A stretch of 64,000 bases of DNA. Origin: CAVRUH01 sp963822595 (lineage in GTDB: Bacteria > Chlamydiota > Chlamydiia > Chlamydiales > Waddliaceae). The notes under the pieces are model-generated. The model made no database searches, was not told the origin of the DNA, and saw only the letters and a list, made by a program, of their open reading frames with translations. Within the stretch, counting starts at the first letter, position 1; each line of letters starts with the position of its first letter. The position numbers were made by a program, and so were the translations under genes. Below, in pieces: positions 26,588-34,900 of this stretch. Location of the stretch: positions 310,001-374,000 of the forward strand of contig CAWGIG010000001.1 of the NCBI GenBank assembly GCA_963822595.1. The letters are read 5' to 3'.

Positions 26588-27277
26588 ATGATAAACAAGG
26601 ATCTCGTTAAGTTTCTAAAAAATACAGGACCTTCAGTGTATTCCATAAGGAGCCACTACCCCGATCTCCATTTGTTTAAACAGCAGATTGATGTCCATGC
26701 AGCGCATCATCGACCCTATACGATTCATAAACAGAAGGTTTCCACCTATAGAACCATTTTTATGGCTCTTGCACTGTTCTATTTATTCTGCGGAGCTATC
26801 CTTTTCTATAAACTTTCACCCTACACCACCGGCTTTCTTTTAGGATCCTACAGCTATCTTATCAAAAATGGAGCCTGCGCCTTTTGCTCCATAGCCGCTC
26901 TTTGCTCTATGGGGATTGGTTTCTATCTTAACGCTGAAAGAGAGGCAGCGCACTTTTCGTATAAAAAGGCGCGAAGAAAACTGAAAGAAATCTATCATCA
27001 CAATCTTTCTAAAATGGGTTTAAAAAGATTTCTTTCTTTTGGAGAAGGTCAGCTAAAGCTCTTGAATTTTAAACAAAGCTATCATGATTCATTGGACAAA
27101 CTCTTGAATTACAAACATGAAGCTTTGATTCTCATCGATCGGATTATCCACTCAGAATCGATCGATTTGCCTAAAAGAGAGCTTCTATTAAATCACTCTC
27201 TTCTAGAAATGGAAGATAAGATGAAAGATGTTATTTTACGCTTTAAAAGCCCTGACAACCTCAAACTTATATACTAA
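26588..27277 (+). CDS. hypothetical protein with two membrane segments
   Basis: Protein of 229 aa. Residues 1-55 are soluble and His-rich. Two hydrophobic segments follow, at about 56-76 (TIFMALALFYLFCGAILFY) and 97-118 (ACAFCSIAALCSMGIGFYL). The rest is a basic, helical cytosolic domain. Such bilobed hydrophobic pairs occur in chlamydial Inc proteins, but the pair here is widely spaced, and the N-terminus is not a clear type III signal by eye. I do not recognise the family. The promoter is perfect consensus. The gene is followed 26 nt later by palindrome 27304-27531. Confidence 0.7.
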   Translation: MINKDLVKFLKNTGPSVYSIRSHYPDLHLFKQQIDVHAAHHRPYTIHKQKVSTYRTIFMALALFYLFCGAILFYKLSPYTTGFLLGSYSYLIKNGACAFCSIAALCSMGIGFYLNAEREAAHFSYKKARRKLKEIYHHNLSKMGLKRFLSFGEGQLKLLNFKQSYHDSLDKLLNYKHEALILIDRIIHSESIDLPKRELLLNHSLLEMEDKMKDVILRFKSPDNLKLIY

Positions 27278-27303
27278 ACTGGGTGTAACTTAAAATCGTT
27301 GCT

Positions 27304-27531
27304 ATATACAAACTGATTTAAAACACAGAGTTCACAGAGAACACAGAGAGTAAGAAGTTGCACCAGATGCTTGAAACTGCGATCATTTAAGTAGATGAAG
27401 AAAAAAACCATAAGTAAGCTTCAAACTAAATTCGCTTATCAATAAAAATGATCTCAGTTTTAAGCATCTTGTTCTACTTCTTACTCTCTGTGTTCTCTGT
27501 GAACTCCGTGTTTTAAAATCAGATTGTATAT
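27304..27531. repeat. 228-bp palindrome, family C copy 2
   Basis: Same arms as 18005-18239 (ACTGATTT, CACAGAG units at 9-nt steps, CAGATGCTTGAAACTG) and a related AT-rich loop. It lies between convergent genes, 26 nt after one stop and 13 nt from the other. Arms differ from copy 1 at scattered positions. Possibly a bidirectional terminator. Confidence 0.88.
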
Positions 27532-27544
27532 GACAACTATCGAG

Positions 27545-27781
27545 TCACTCCAGAGCCTCATTATGGAGAGCGCGCAGGGCCATTTGAATTGTTTGAATAC
27601 CCGCTAATACGCCTTCTTCATAGCGAAATTCAGGATGGTGCTCCAGCTCAGGATAATCATTTGGCTGAAGAACATCCTCGGGGGTTAATGTGGGGACAAT
27701 CCGCCTCCCTAATTGAAGCAAACTGCGGCCTTGCTGCTCTGCGATTTCTTCGATAACTTTTTCTAGTTCGTCCCAGTTCAT
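27545..27781 (-). CDS. small conserved hypothetical protein downstream of tadA
   Basis: Protein of 78 aa, acidic and helical (MNWDELEKVIEEIAEQQGRSL), ending in VLAGIQTIQMALRALHNEALE. No membrane segment. AAGGAGAAGG precedes the ATG. The start overlaps the tadA stop by 4 nt. A small gene occupies the same place next to tadA in Chlamydia trachomatis as I recall, so it is probably a conserved chlamydial protein. The function is unknown. Confidence 0.75.
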   Translation of the reverse strand: MNWDELEKVIEEIAEQQGRSLLQLGRRIVPTLTPEDVLQPNDYPELEHHPEFRYEEGVLAGIQTIQMALRALHNEALE

Positions 27782-28269
27782 GATTCCTTCTCCTTTCTCA
27801 CTTCACGAAAGAAATTTTGCATTAAAGAGGCTGCATGTTCTCCGAGAACGCCCTGTTTTATGCTTATAGTATGCATCGGATGCTGCTTTTCGAATATATT
27901 GATCCAACTGCCGTTGGCCCCGTGACGATTATCGGGAGCTCCCCAAACTAGCCTTGGGATGCGCGTAAGCAACATCGCCCCTGCACACATGCTGCAAGGC
28001 TCTATGGTGCAATAGAGGGTGGTATCTTGAAGGCGCCAGTTTTCCAGTGCGCTTTCTCCGGCAGTGATGCACAACATTTCGGCGTGAGCCGTTGCATCGT
28101 TCAGGAGTTCGACTTGATTATAGCCGCGCGCGATGACTCTCCCCTCTTTAACTAAGACGGCGCCGATAGGCACTTCTTTTTTCTGATAGGCCTTCCAGGC
28201 TTCTCTGAGAGCCTCTAGCATCATTTTTTCATCCTCATCTTGAGGAGTGATGGAAAAAGGAAAAGTCAT
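27778..28269 (-). CDS. tadA: tRNA-specific adenosine deaminase
   Basis: Converts A34 to inosine in tRNA-Arg(ACG). Zinc-binding deaminase motifs are HAEMLCIT (His/Glu, about residues 62-70) and CTIEPCSMCAGAML (two Cys, about 91-104). The N-terminus has EDEKMMLEALREAWKAYQKKEV and the conserved PIGAVLV. Length 163 aa is normal. It is translated with the following small gene. Confidence 0.94.
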   Translation of the reverse strand: MTFPFSITPQDEDEKMMLEALREAWKAYQKKEVPIGAVLVKEGRVIARGYNQVELLNDATAHAEMLCITAGESALENWRLQDTTLYCTIEPCSMCAGAMLLTRIPRLVWGAPDNRHGANGSWINIFEKQHPMHTISIKQGVLGEHAASLMQNFFREVRKEKES

Positions 28270-28334
28270 TTATATAGTCCTTGTAATTATCTTAAATATT
28301 CTGGTATAGATCGGTAAAAAAAGCAAGAGAAGCA

Positions 28335-28589
28335 ATGGCTAAAGAGCACAAACATTTTTTTTATGACCATCCTATAGTACGGAATCAGGAGCAAAATTAC
28401 ATTAATAATCTGCTAAAAAAGTATAAAAAGGTCCCCGCGACGGAGGAATTAAAGCAGAAAATATGGGATGAGCTTCAAAATGAGAAACATTTAGGAAATA
28501 TAACTATTCCCTTTAAAATAGCCCTTAGAAAGGATCCTTTGAAGAAATTTCCCGACTTTATTGAGATAATTCTCGATACAAAGGTATAG
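28335..28589 (+). CDS. small hypothetical protein
   Basis: Protein of 84 aa, basic and soluble: MAKEHKHFFYDHPIVRNQEQ, then a helix (ATEELKQKIWDELQ) and a C-terminal strand-like FPDFIEIILDTKV. I do not recognise it. It lies just before the rpsO promoter on the same strand and diverges from tadA. Upstream GAGAAG may serve as ribosome-binding site. Size and context allow a real gene but nothing identifies a role. Confidence 0.55.
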   Translation: MAKEHKHFFYDHPIVRNQEQNYINNLLKKYKKVPATEELKQKIWDELQNEKHLGNITIPFKIALRKDPLKKFPDFIEIILDTKV

Positions 28590-28594
28590 ACACC

Positions 28595-28624
28595 TTGACC
28601 TAAATTACCCTTTTGTGATAAAAT
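28595..28624 (+). promoter_or_regulatory. putative promoter of rpsO
   Basis: TTGACC (28595-28600), an 18-nt spacer and TAAAAT (28619-28624). The leader of about 65 nt contains a small GGCC-TCAA-GGCC hairpin and a G-rich ribosome-binding site before rpsO. Confidence 0.55.
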
Positions 28625-28697
28625 AGAGGCTTAGAAGTTAAGAAAATATAAACATAAAGAATGGCCTCAAGGCCCCAAAACGCGGGGGAAATACTGA

Positions 28698-28967
28698 ATG
28701 TCACTGGACAAAGGTACAAAAGAAGAGATCACCAAAAAGTATCGCCTTCATGAGAAAGATACCGGATCAGCAGACGTACAAATCGCTATCCTGACAGAAA
28801 GGATTGCAGAATTGACTGAACATTTGAAGAGATCACCCAAGGATCACGCTTCACGCTTAGCTTTGCTAAAACTGGTAGGACAGCGCCGAAGACTCCTTGA
28901 TTATTTAAACTCGACAGATACCAGTCGGTATCAAGCTTTGATCGTGAAGCTAAAGCTAAGAAGATAG
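28698..28967 (+). CDS. rpsO: 30S ribosomal protein S15
   Basis: Binds 16S rRNA early in 30S assembly. It is 89 aa, with HEKDTGSADVQIAILTERI and DHASRLALLKLVGQRRRLLDY, typical S15. GCGGGGGAA lies 8 nt before the ATG. A hairpin terminator (28986-29011) follows, then pnp: the usual rpsO-pnp arrangement, with transcription probably partly stopped between them. Confidence 0.96.
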   Translation: MSLDKGTKEEITKKYRLHEKDTGSADVQIAILTERIAELTEHLKRSPKDHASRLALLKLVGQRRRLLDYLNSTDTSRYQALIVKLKLRR

Positions 28968-28985
28968 CTATTAGCAAAAAAATTA

Positions 28986-29011
28986 AAAGGCAGCTCACCG
29001 GAGCTGCCTTT
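28986..29011 (+). terminator. intrinsic terminator/attenuator between rpsO and pnp
   Basis: Perfect 11-bp stem AAAGGCAGCTC / GAGCTGCCTTT with loop ACCG, followed by a T-rich stretch (TGTTATTTAT). No clear separate pnp promoter was found, so it may attenuate rather than fully stop transcription. Confidence 0.75.
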
Positions 29012-29111
29012 GTTATTTATACCCCCCAAAAATTACTCATTCCATCCTTGTAAAAAAAGCCCATCTTGGGATACAAGTTAATGAACGACTAGATAACGTA
29101 AAGGAAATAAT

Positions 29112-31214
29112 ATGGCTCATAAAACAATATCAGTGAAAGTTGGTGAAGAAACCATTACTTTTGAAACAGGAAAAATGGCAAAACAAGCCAATGGTTCCGT
29201 CATCGTCCGAGCAGGAGAAACCTATGTGTTTGCCACAGCGTGCGCAGCACCTGAACCCACGAGCGGGATCGATTTTCTCCCCCTTAAAGTAGACTACCAA
29301 GAAAAATTCTCGGCAGTGGGTAAAACCTTAGGCGGCTTCATTAAAAGAGAAGGACGCCCTACCGAAAGAGAAACTCTCGTTTCACGCCTCATCGACCGTC
29401 CTCTCCGCCCGATGTTCGTAGACGGATACTACAATGAAACACAAGTTTTAGCTTACGTCTTGTCCTACGACAAAACAAACTCTCCTGAACCTCTCGCTCT
29501 TTGCGCAGCTTCAGCAGCTTTGGTTATTTCTGACATTCCCCTCATTAAGCCTATTGGAGCTGTCCGTGTCGGATATATTGATGGTAAATTCGTCATCAAC
29601 CCTTCAGTAGACCATCAAAAAGATTCTACACTTGATCTTATGATTGCCGGAACTGAAGATGCTGTCCTGATGATCGAAGGGTATTGCGACTTCCTCACAG
29701 AAGAACAGGTCTTAGAGGCTATCGAAACCGGCCACAAAGGGATCAAGCTCATTTGTGAAACACTGGAAAAATGGCAGAAAGAAGTAGGAAAGCCTAAGAA
29801 TACAACTGGACTGCGTGTTCTTCCAAAAGAAGTCATCGATGGTGTCACCAAGATTGCACAGCCTCTTCTAGAATCAGCCTTAAGAATCGGCGATAAAAAA
29901 GAGCGCCAAGATGCCCTAAGAAGCATTAAGGGTGCTGTTCACGAACAACTGCTTCCAAAAGGTACGACACCTGTTTTCGATCCCTTAGACGTTGGCATGG
30001 CCATCAAAAAAGTGACATCGAATTACATGCGTCATATGATTTTGAAGGAAAAAGTCCGTATTGACGGAAGAAAATCAACAGAGGTCCGCAATATTAGCAT
30101 TGAGCAAGCGGTTCTTCCTCGTGCGCATGGTAGCTCGTTATTTACTCGTGGTGAAACCCAAGCTCTTGCGGTATGTACCCTTGGCGGTCAAAGCATGGGA
30201 CAGCGTTTTGAAGATCTGAATGAAGACGGCATCCGACGTTTTTACTTACAATATTCGTTCCCTCCTTTCTCCGTCGGTGAAGTTGGGCGTATTGGAGCTC
30301 CGGGACGTCGTGAAGTAGGTCATGGCAAGTTAGCTGAAAGATCTATTGCGGCAGCTTTACCGACCATGGAAAAATTTCCTTACACCATTCGTCTTGAATC
30401 AAACATCATGGAATCAAATGGATCCTCATCGATGGCATCGGTTTGCGGAGGCTGCTTAGCTCTGATGGATGCAGGCGTGCCAATTACAAGACCCGTATCC
30501 GGAATTGCAATGGGACTTATCCTTGAAGGAAATGATTTTGTTATTCTGTCGGATATTTTGGGCGATGAAGATGCACTTGGAGACATGGATTTTAAAATTT
30601 CTGGAGATCACTCAGGAATTACAGCATTTCAGATGGACATCAAAATTGAGGGTATTACTCATGAGATCATGAGATTAGCTCTGGCACAAGCTAAAGAGGG
30701 AAGAGTGCACATCCTTAAGAAGATGTTGGAAATCTGTCCTACATCTAACAAAGAGATGTCGTCCTATGCTCCGAGAATTGAGACATTTAAGATTAAGCCA
30801 AGCAAGATTGCGATTGTAATTGGACCTGGAGGCAAGCAGATCCGTTCGATTATTGAAGAAACCGGCGTTGAGTTGGATATTGAAGATGATGGAACAGTAA
30901 GCATTACGAGTCCGGACCAAAAAAGCATTGAGATGGCGAAGAGTATTATTATGTCTTTGACAGCAGATGTTGAGGTTGGCCAAATTTACACAGGGAAGAT
31001 TACATCGGTAGTTCCATTTGGAGTATTTGTGGAGCTTATACCTGGTAAGGAAGGTCTATGCCACATCTCTGAATATGATGTGATGCGTATCGCTGAAATG
31101 AAAGATGTTGCTAAAGAAGGTGATATCATCACTGTGAAGGTTGTTGACATCAACGACCGCGGCCAGTTAAAGCTTAGCCGTAAGGTTCTTCTAGGTTCCC
31201 CATCTAAGTCGTAA
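29112..31214 (+). CDS. pnp: polyribonucleotide nucleotidyltransferase (PNPase)
   Basis: Phosphorolytic 3'-5' exoribonuclease of the RNA decay machinery, 700 aa. In order: first RNase PH domain (about 10-140), helical linker, second RNase PH domain (about 310-530, with GTFKISGDHSGITAFQMDIK-like DMDFKISGDHSGITAFQMD), KH domain (about 550-610, KIAIVIGPGGKQIRSIIEET) and S1 domain (about 620-690, YTGKITSVVPFGVFVEL). AAAGGA precedes the ATG. Its stop codon TAA is the first three bases of the period-9 array at 31212-31281. Confidence 0.97.
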   Translation: MAHKTISVKVGEETITFETGKMAKQANGSVIVRAGETYVFATACAAPEPTSGIDFLPLKVDYQEKFSAVGKTLGGFIKREGRPTERETLVSRLIDRPLRPMFVDGYYNETQVLAYVLSYDKTNSPEPLALCAASAALVISDIPLIKPIGAVRVGYIDGKFVINPSVDHQKDSTLDLMIAGTEDAVLMIEGYCDFLTEEQVLEAIETGHKGIKLICETLEKWQKEVGKPKNTTGLRVLPKEVIDGVTKIAQPLLESALRIGDKKERQDALRSIKGAVHEQLLPKGTTPVFDPLDVGMAIKKVTSNYMRHMILKEKVRIDGRKSTEVRNISIEQAVLPRAHGSSLFTRGETQALAVCTLGGQSMGQRFEDLNEDGIRRFYLQYSFPPFSVGEVGRIGAPGRREVGHGKLAERSIAAALPTMEKFPYTIRLESNIMESNGSSSMASVCGGCLALMDAGVPITRPVSGIAMGLILEGNDFVILSDILGDEDALGDMDFKISGDHSGITAFQMDIKIEGITHEIMRLALAQAKEGRVHILKKMLEICPTSNKEMSSYAPRIETFKIKPSKIAIVIGPGGKQIRSIIEETGVELDIEDDGTVSITSPDQKSIEMAKSIIMSLTADVEVGQIYTGKITSVVPFGVFVELIPGKEGLCHISEYDVMRIAEMKDVAKEGDIITVKVVDINDRGQLKLSRKVLLGSPSKS

Positions 31215-31281
31215 AGGACTTAAAGGACGTAAAAGATATAAAGGACGTAAAAAACCTAATTAGGTTTTTTACGTCCTTTTT
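31212..31281. repeat. period-9 array ending in a 40-bp perfect palindrome (family F)
   Basis: Starting with the pnp stop codon, 9-nt units of the form TAAAGGACN follow each other in exact register. The last ones fold with their complement in a perfect 40-bp palindrome (31240-31279, centre CTAATTAG), followed by T-rich sequence. It should act as the pnp terminator. The right arm is the reverse complement of the last unit and spacer. Confidence 0.9.
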
Positions 31282-31284
31282 GTT

Positions 31285-31509
31285 TCTCTTCAGCCTGAAG
31301 GGCTGGGTTATAAAAGCCTATGGCACCGCCATAGGTAGGCTATAAAAATGACAAGCAGACTGAAGGTCTGCGTTATAGCTAATGGCTAGTTAATATTTCG
31401 CACCTTCAGTGCTTACTATAATGCAGACCTTCAGTCTGCTTGTCATATTCATAGCCTACCTATGGCGATGCCATAGGCTTTTATAACCCAGCCCTTCAGG
31501 CTGAAGAGA
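31285..31509. repeat. 225-bp compound palindrome (family H)
   Basis: The arms mirror each other across about 31397 and are themselves built of small hairpins: CAGCC-TGAAG-GGCTG, CCTATGGC-ACC-GCCATAGG and GCAGAC-TGAAG-GTCTGC on the left, the complements on the right, with GCACCTTCAGTGC near the centre. As RNA or cruciform DNA it can fold either as one long stem or as a row of small hairpins. It lies directly after the pnp terminator and before the F-box gene end. Confidence 0.88.
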
Positions 31510-31554
31510 TTCCAGGCCGTTGGCCTGTGATTCAAGACCGTTGCCCTGAGATTC
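31508..31554. repeat. 21-nt direct repeats with internal hairpins, overlapping a gene end
   Basis: GATTC recurs at 31508, 31529 and 31550, exactly 21 nt apart, separated by AGRCCGTTGSCCTG-type hairpins (CAGGCC-GTT-GGCCTG in the first). The last GATTC contains part of the stop codon of the F-box/ankyrin gene (31553-31555). Confidence 0.7.
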
Positions 31555-34486
31555 AAAGTCCTCTAAATTTGTTTTGCAGCAGAAGGCCTAATTCGAAATT
31601 TTTACTGCGCTTAGCGATTTGCCAGGGCGTTTCGCCATTTTCCCCTTCATCACAGGGATCTGCGCCATTTTCTAAAAGGACTTTTACAATGTCTAATCGT
31701 CCTTCATTGCAAGCAATGTGCAATGGAGTATTATTAGAGGCATCTCGATGGTTCACAGGATGTCCAATCGACACTAAATATTGAATATGTGTTGTACTTG
31801 ACTTACTATTCTCAATAAGATTATGGAGGGAAAGTGTTGGACCTTTTCCAGCTTTACCCCATAAATATTCTAAAATTTGACAGGTTACTGTATGATCCGT
31901 TTCGGAATATGCTTTGAAAAAACCTGTGAATTTTTCAATTAAACGACAGTTATTTTTCCCCACGAAATCAAGAGAACTGCTCTCCAATACCCCTTTGATC
32001 ATATTCCAGACTTCTTGTGTGGGCATATACACACACAACATATAAAATAATCTCTCTAAATTTGAGAGTTTACCAACACCATAGAAATAGTTTCTTGTTT
32101 TATCCTGAAGGCTTTCTGGGGTTAAAAAATGTTTAACAAGGTGTTGTTTTAGGAATAAGGGTCCGGTACAAATTTTTGAAAAATAACGCATATTAAACAG
32201 GGTGCTAAAACATATTTGTTCTTTCTTTCGATCAGATAGCTCACACTTTCTAAGCAACTCTTCACACACCCCAACCATCTCATTTTGAATTATCGGATCT
32301 TGGGTCTCAACCAATCTTTCGTATAACGTTGTATAAATATCTTCCTCTCTAAACCAATCTGGATTTACCTCATAAATAGGAAGAAGGAGTCTAAACCCAT
32401 AAGCTGATCTTATAATATTATCTAAAGGAATGTCGGTATTGCAACGGACAAATTTATCTTCATCACTCACCTGTGCCAGGTGAGCCCGAAATTTTTCGAT
32501 ATCTTCAATAAAAAATGAGTTATCAGATGTTTCCACATTTGAATGGGTTGAATTTATACACCAGATGAGCTCATCTTGCTTGCGTTTGGGGTTGTATAGA
32601 GTAGGGATGTTTTTGATAAACTGGATAAATGTATCGGTAGAGATACGTTCACAATCATGAAGTAATCTAAGTGAACTCAAAGCGTGTGTAAGTATACCCT
32701 CAAATGGATGAGCTTTGTTATCTCTGTAGAGCTTATCTAGAACAAGATTAAAAATCTCAACATTCCATAATTCATCAATGCGAATCAAATCGAAAAAATG
32801 ACTCATATTAGTATTTATCGCTGTCATATAATTGAACTCAATCGATCCAAGCAAATATTTAATCAATTCCAAATCATTTAACAGTAATACAATACAAATG
32901 TCATCGATACTTTTAAGCGTAAATCCACGATAAATGAAATCCTTATTTTCAAGTAAAGCTGCAACCCACAAGGTTTCTTTTTCAGAAAATTGTGTGAAGG
33001 GTGTTTTTTCATCAAATAAAGACACTCCCAACTCAATCATTTTTTGTATGACTGGTCCGAATGAGATAAAACGATTAAAATGCAGGATATGGGTACATTT
33101 ATTAAGCAATAGATTCAAAGGAATTTTACCTTCAACGTTCTTTTTTAATGGATCGACTTTATTTTCGAGAAGATAAGCGGCGACTTTTTCAGAATGCCAA
33201 TGTCTTCCTTCAAACATTATGTGGAGAAGGTTTTTTCCTTTTCTTTCCCAAGTCGCTAAATTTATTCCATGTTTTTTCAGATCTTCAAAAATAGTGATGA
33301 GATCGGCAGTCGATGAAGTTATAAAATCCTCTTCTGTCAAGATTCTTTCTATAAAAAAAACGAAATGCTTAACATTAAATCCTACTTTAAGAAGTATGGT
33401 GACCATTGTTGGTATAGTAGGAAAAAGATCATTTGGAAAGTAGGTGCATAATTTTTCATCAATATTTTCCTCAGTAAACTGCAAAAGGTACGAGGCGTGA
33501 TATACATTAAATTTTCCTCCCCCACCCTCTACCATAGCTTTTATAAGGGGATTTTCCTCTAAATAAGTATCCCCCCGTTTTTCTAAGTCCTTGATAACTT
33601 CAAGGTTTATCGCGGAATTATTATTTTGTCGAAAAAGATATTGGTAAATGGGACGCATTTTCTGATCTGGCTTTGGGATTGCTTTTGCCCCTTTTGCAAC
33701 CAATAGTTCTATTAATTCAAGTGCGTTTTCATGTTTAAAAGCCGTTGGGATAATTTCAATATCCTCAAGCGAATATTTTTTGCGATTGATCAAAGAGAAA
33801 ATATGTGTCAAAAATTCTAAGCTTACCTTATCCATTCTCAAAGTTGCAAGTATAAGCCCCACACAAAATTCTTGATCGTTATTTAGGGCACACTTGTATA
33901 TTTGATCGTATCTCAGGGCATCTTCATTTTTTATATAGCGTAGAGCTAGGGTTGCTAATTCGGATACTTCAAGCTTTGTCAAGCAATCCAAGCTAGATAC
34001 AATCCAATCCTGCAGGTCGTCAGATAGCCTAAAAATAAATGAGGGGTTACTCTCAATTTCTATTCGGATTTTATCAACAAGAGCGGGAAAAACGGTATTT
34101 TGCTGGTCAGTAGAAAGGTTAGGCCAGAATTTACTTATGAATTCGTTAAAATGTACTTCTTGTGTAATGAGAGGAATGCGCAACGAAACAGGCATCGCAG
34201 GAGATTCACGTGAAGTATTTGTACAAAGCATCACCCATACGTTTCGGAATAATATACGAGCAGTAACTCCGCGGATGATTTTAAAGCATCTTATAACTTC
34301 TGCTTTTGGAAACACTTCATCGGGTATTTCATTGATCATTGAGAGCCAAAACGCATTTGATTCTCTGACGATCCTATGAAGAGTTCTTGAACTTCTCGCT
34401 ACCTCCCAAGCATCTTTTGTCGATAAATTACCAATAATATTTTCAACAATACCACTATTAGTAACGATTCTTTCAGAGATATCCAT
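31553..34486 (-). CDS. F-box and ankyrin-repeat protein, candidate host-directed effector
   Basis: Protein of 977 aa. Residues about 11-50 (GIVENIIGNLSTKDAWEVAR, then SRTLHRIVRESNAFW) fit an F-box, the eukaryotic module that binds Skp1 in SCF ubiquitin ligases. The C-terminus (about 900-965) has clear ankyrin repeats, for example NNTPLHIACNEGRLDIVKVL followed by LENGADP, then GETPWQIAKRSKNFELG. The middle 800 residues are helical with degenerate ankyrin-like stretches (KNLLHIMFEGRH; LIKYLLGSI). No signal peptide. By analogy with amoeba symbionts it may redirect host ubiquitination. The gene stands alone between two palindrome clusters. Confidence 0.85.
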   Translation of the reverse strand: MDISERIVTNSGIVENIIGNLSTKDAWEVARSSRTLHRIVRESNAFWLSMINEIPDEVFPKAEVIRCFKIIRGVTARILFRNVWVMLCTNTSRESPAMPVSLRIPLITQEVHFNEFISKFWPNLSTDQQNTVFPALVDKIRIEIESNPSFIFRLSDDLQDWIVSSLDCLTKLEVSELATLALRYIKNEDALRYDQIYKCALNNDQEFCVGLILATLRMDKVSLEFLTHIFSLINRKKYSLEDIEIIPTAFKHENALELIELLVAKGAKAIPKPDQKMRPIYQYLFRQNNNSAINLEVIKDLEKRGDTYLEENPLIKAMVEGGGGKFNVYHASYLLQFTEENIDEKLCTYFPNDLFPTIPTMVTILLKVGFNVKHFVFFIERILTEEDFITSSTADLITIFEDLKKHGINLATWERKGKNLLHIMFEGRHWHSEKVAAYLLENKVDPLKKNVEGKIPLNLLLNKCTHILHFNRFISFGPVIQKMIELGVSLFDEKTPFTQFSEKETLWVAALLENKDFIYRGFTLKSIDDICIVLLLNDLELIKYLLGSIEFNYMTAINTNMSHFFDLIRIDELWNVEIFNLVLDKLYRDNKAHPFEGILTHALSSLRLLHDCERISTDTFIQFIKNIPTLYNPKRKQDELIWCINSTHSNVETSDNSFFIEDIEKFRAHLAQVSDEDKFVRCNTDIPLDNIIRSAYGFRLLLPIYEVNPDWFREEDIYTTLYERLVETQDPIIQNEMVGVCEELLRKCELSDRKKEQICFSTLFNMRYFSKICTGPLFLKQHLVKHFLTPESLQDKTRNYFYGVGKLSNLERLFYMLCVYMPTQEVWNMIKGVLESSSLDFVGKNNCRLIEKFTGFFKAYSETDHTVTCQILEYLWGKAGKGPTLSLHNLIENSKSSTTHIQYLVSIGHPVNHRDASNNTPLHIACNEGRLDIVKVLLENGADPCDEGENGETPWQIAKRSKNFELGLLLQNKFRGL

Positions 34487-34553
34487 ATATAATCCTTTTA
34501 AAATCCTACAACAATACCAGAAACAAAAATAAAAAAAATCCGTATTTCTTACT

Positions 34554-34720
34554 TATACTGAAGTGAGCTCAAAAATCGGTGTTTCGGGCACTTCAAAGCC
34601 CCGGGGTTCAACGATCGCAAGTGCCCTAATATTGTTTTTAATATTAGGGCACTTGCGATCGTTGAACCGCGGGAGCTTTCAAGTGCCCCAAATACCGATT
34701 TTTGAGTTCACTTCAGTATA
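34554..34720. repeat. 167-bp MITE-like palindrome, family G copy 1
   Basis: Ends TATACTGAAGTG...CACTTCAGTATA are perfect inverted repeats. Inside, each arm contains its own inverted pair (GGGCACTT...AAGTGCCC), so arms can form side hairpins. The centre is TAATATT-GTTTTT-AATATTA. It is nearly identical to the copy at 63191-63355. It lies in the 414-nt gap between the F-box gene and ftsH, together with family A copy 2; the rest of that gap is AT-rich without genes. Confidence 0.9.
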
Positions 34721-34751
34721 GTTATAATTTTTTTAGATGAAATTCGAAACT

Positions 34752-34893
34752 TTGACAGGATAAGCAGGATCGCAAGGGGCAGGATAAAAAAGGATAAGAA
34801 AAAAAAGATTTATTTTTTTTTAAAATCTTTTTTTTTCTTATCCTTTTATATCCTGCCGCTTGCGATCCTGCTTATCCTGTTATTTGTGTCTAT
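34752..34893. repeat. palindrome, family A copy 2
   Basis: Same arms as 2529-2682 with small differences (AAGGGGCAGGAT on the left, AAGCGGCAGGAT complement on the right). It ends 7 nt from the ftsH stop codon and could end the ftsH transcript. The left terminal ATAG segment is missing or diverged. Confidence 0.88.
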
Positions 34894-34900
34894 AAGACCA

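Noticed and set aside
31212..31281. CRISPR array
   Set aside because: Units are 9 nt without unique spacers, and no cas genes are in the window.
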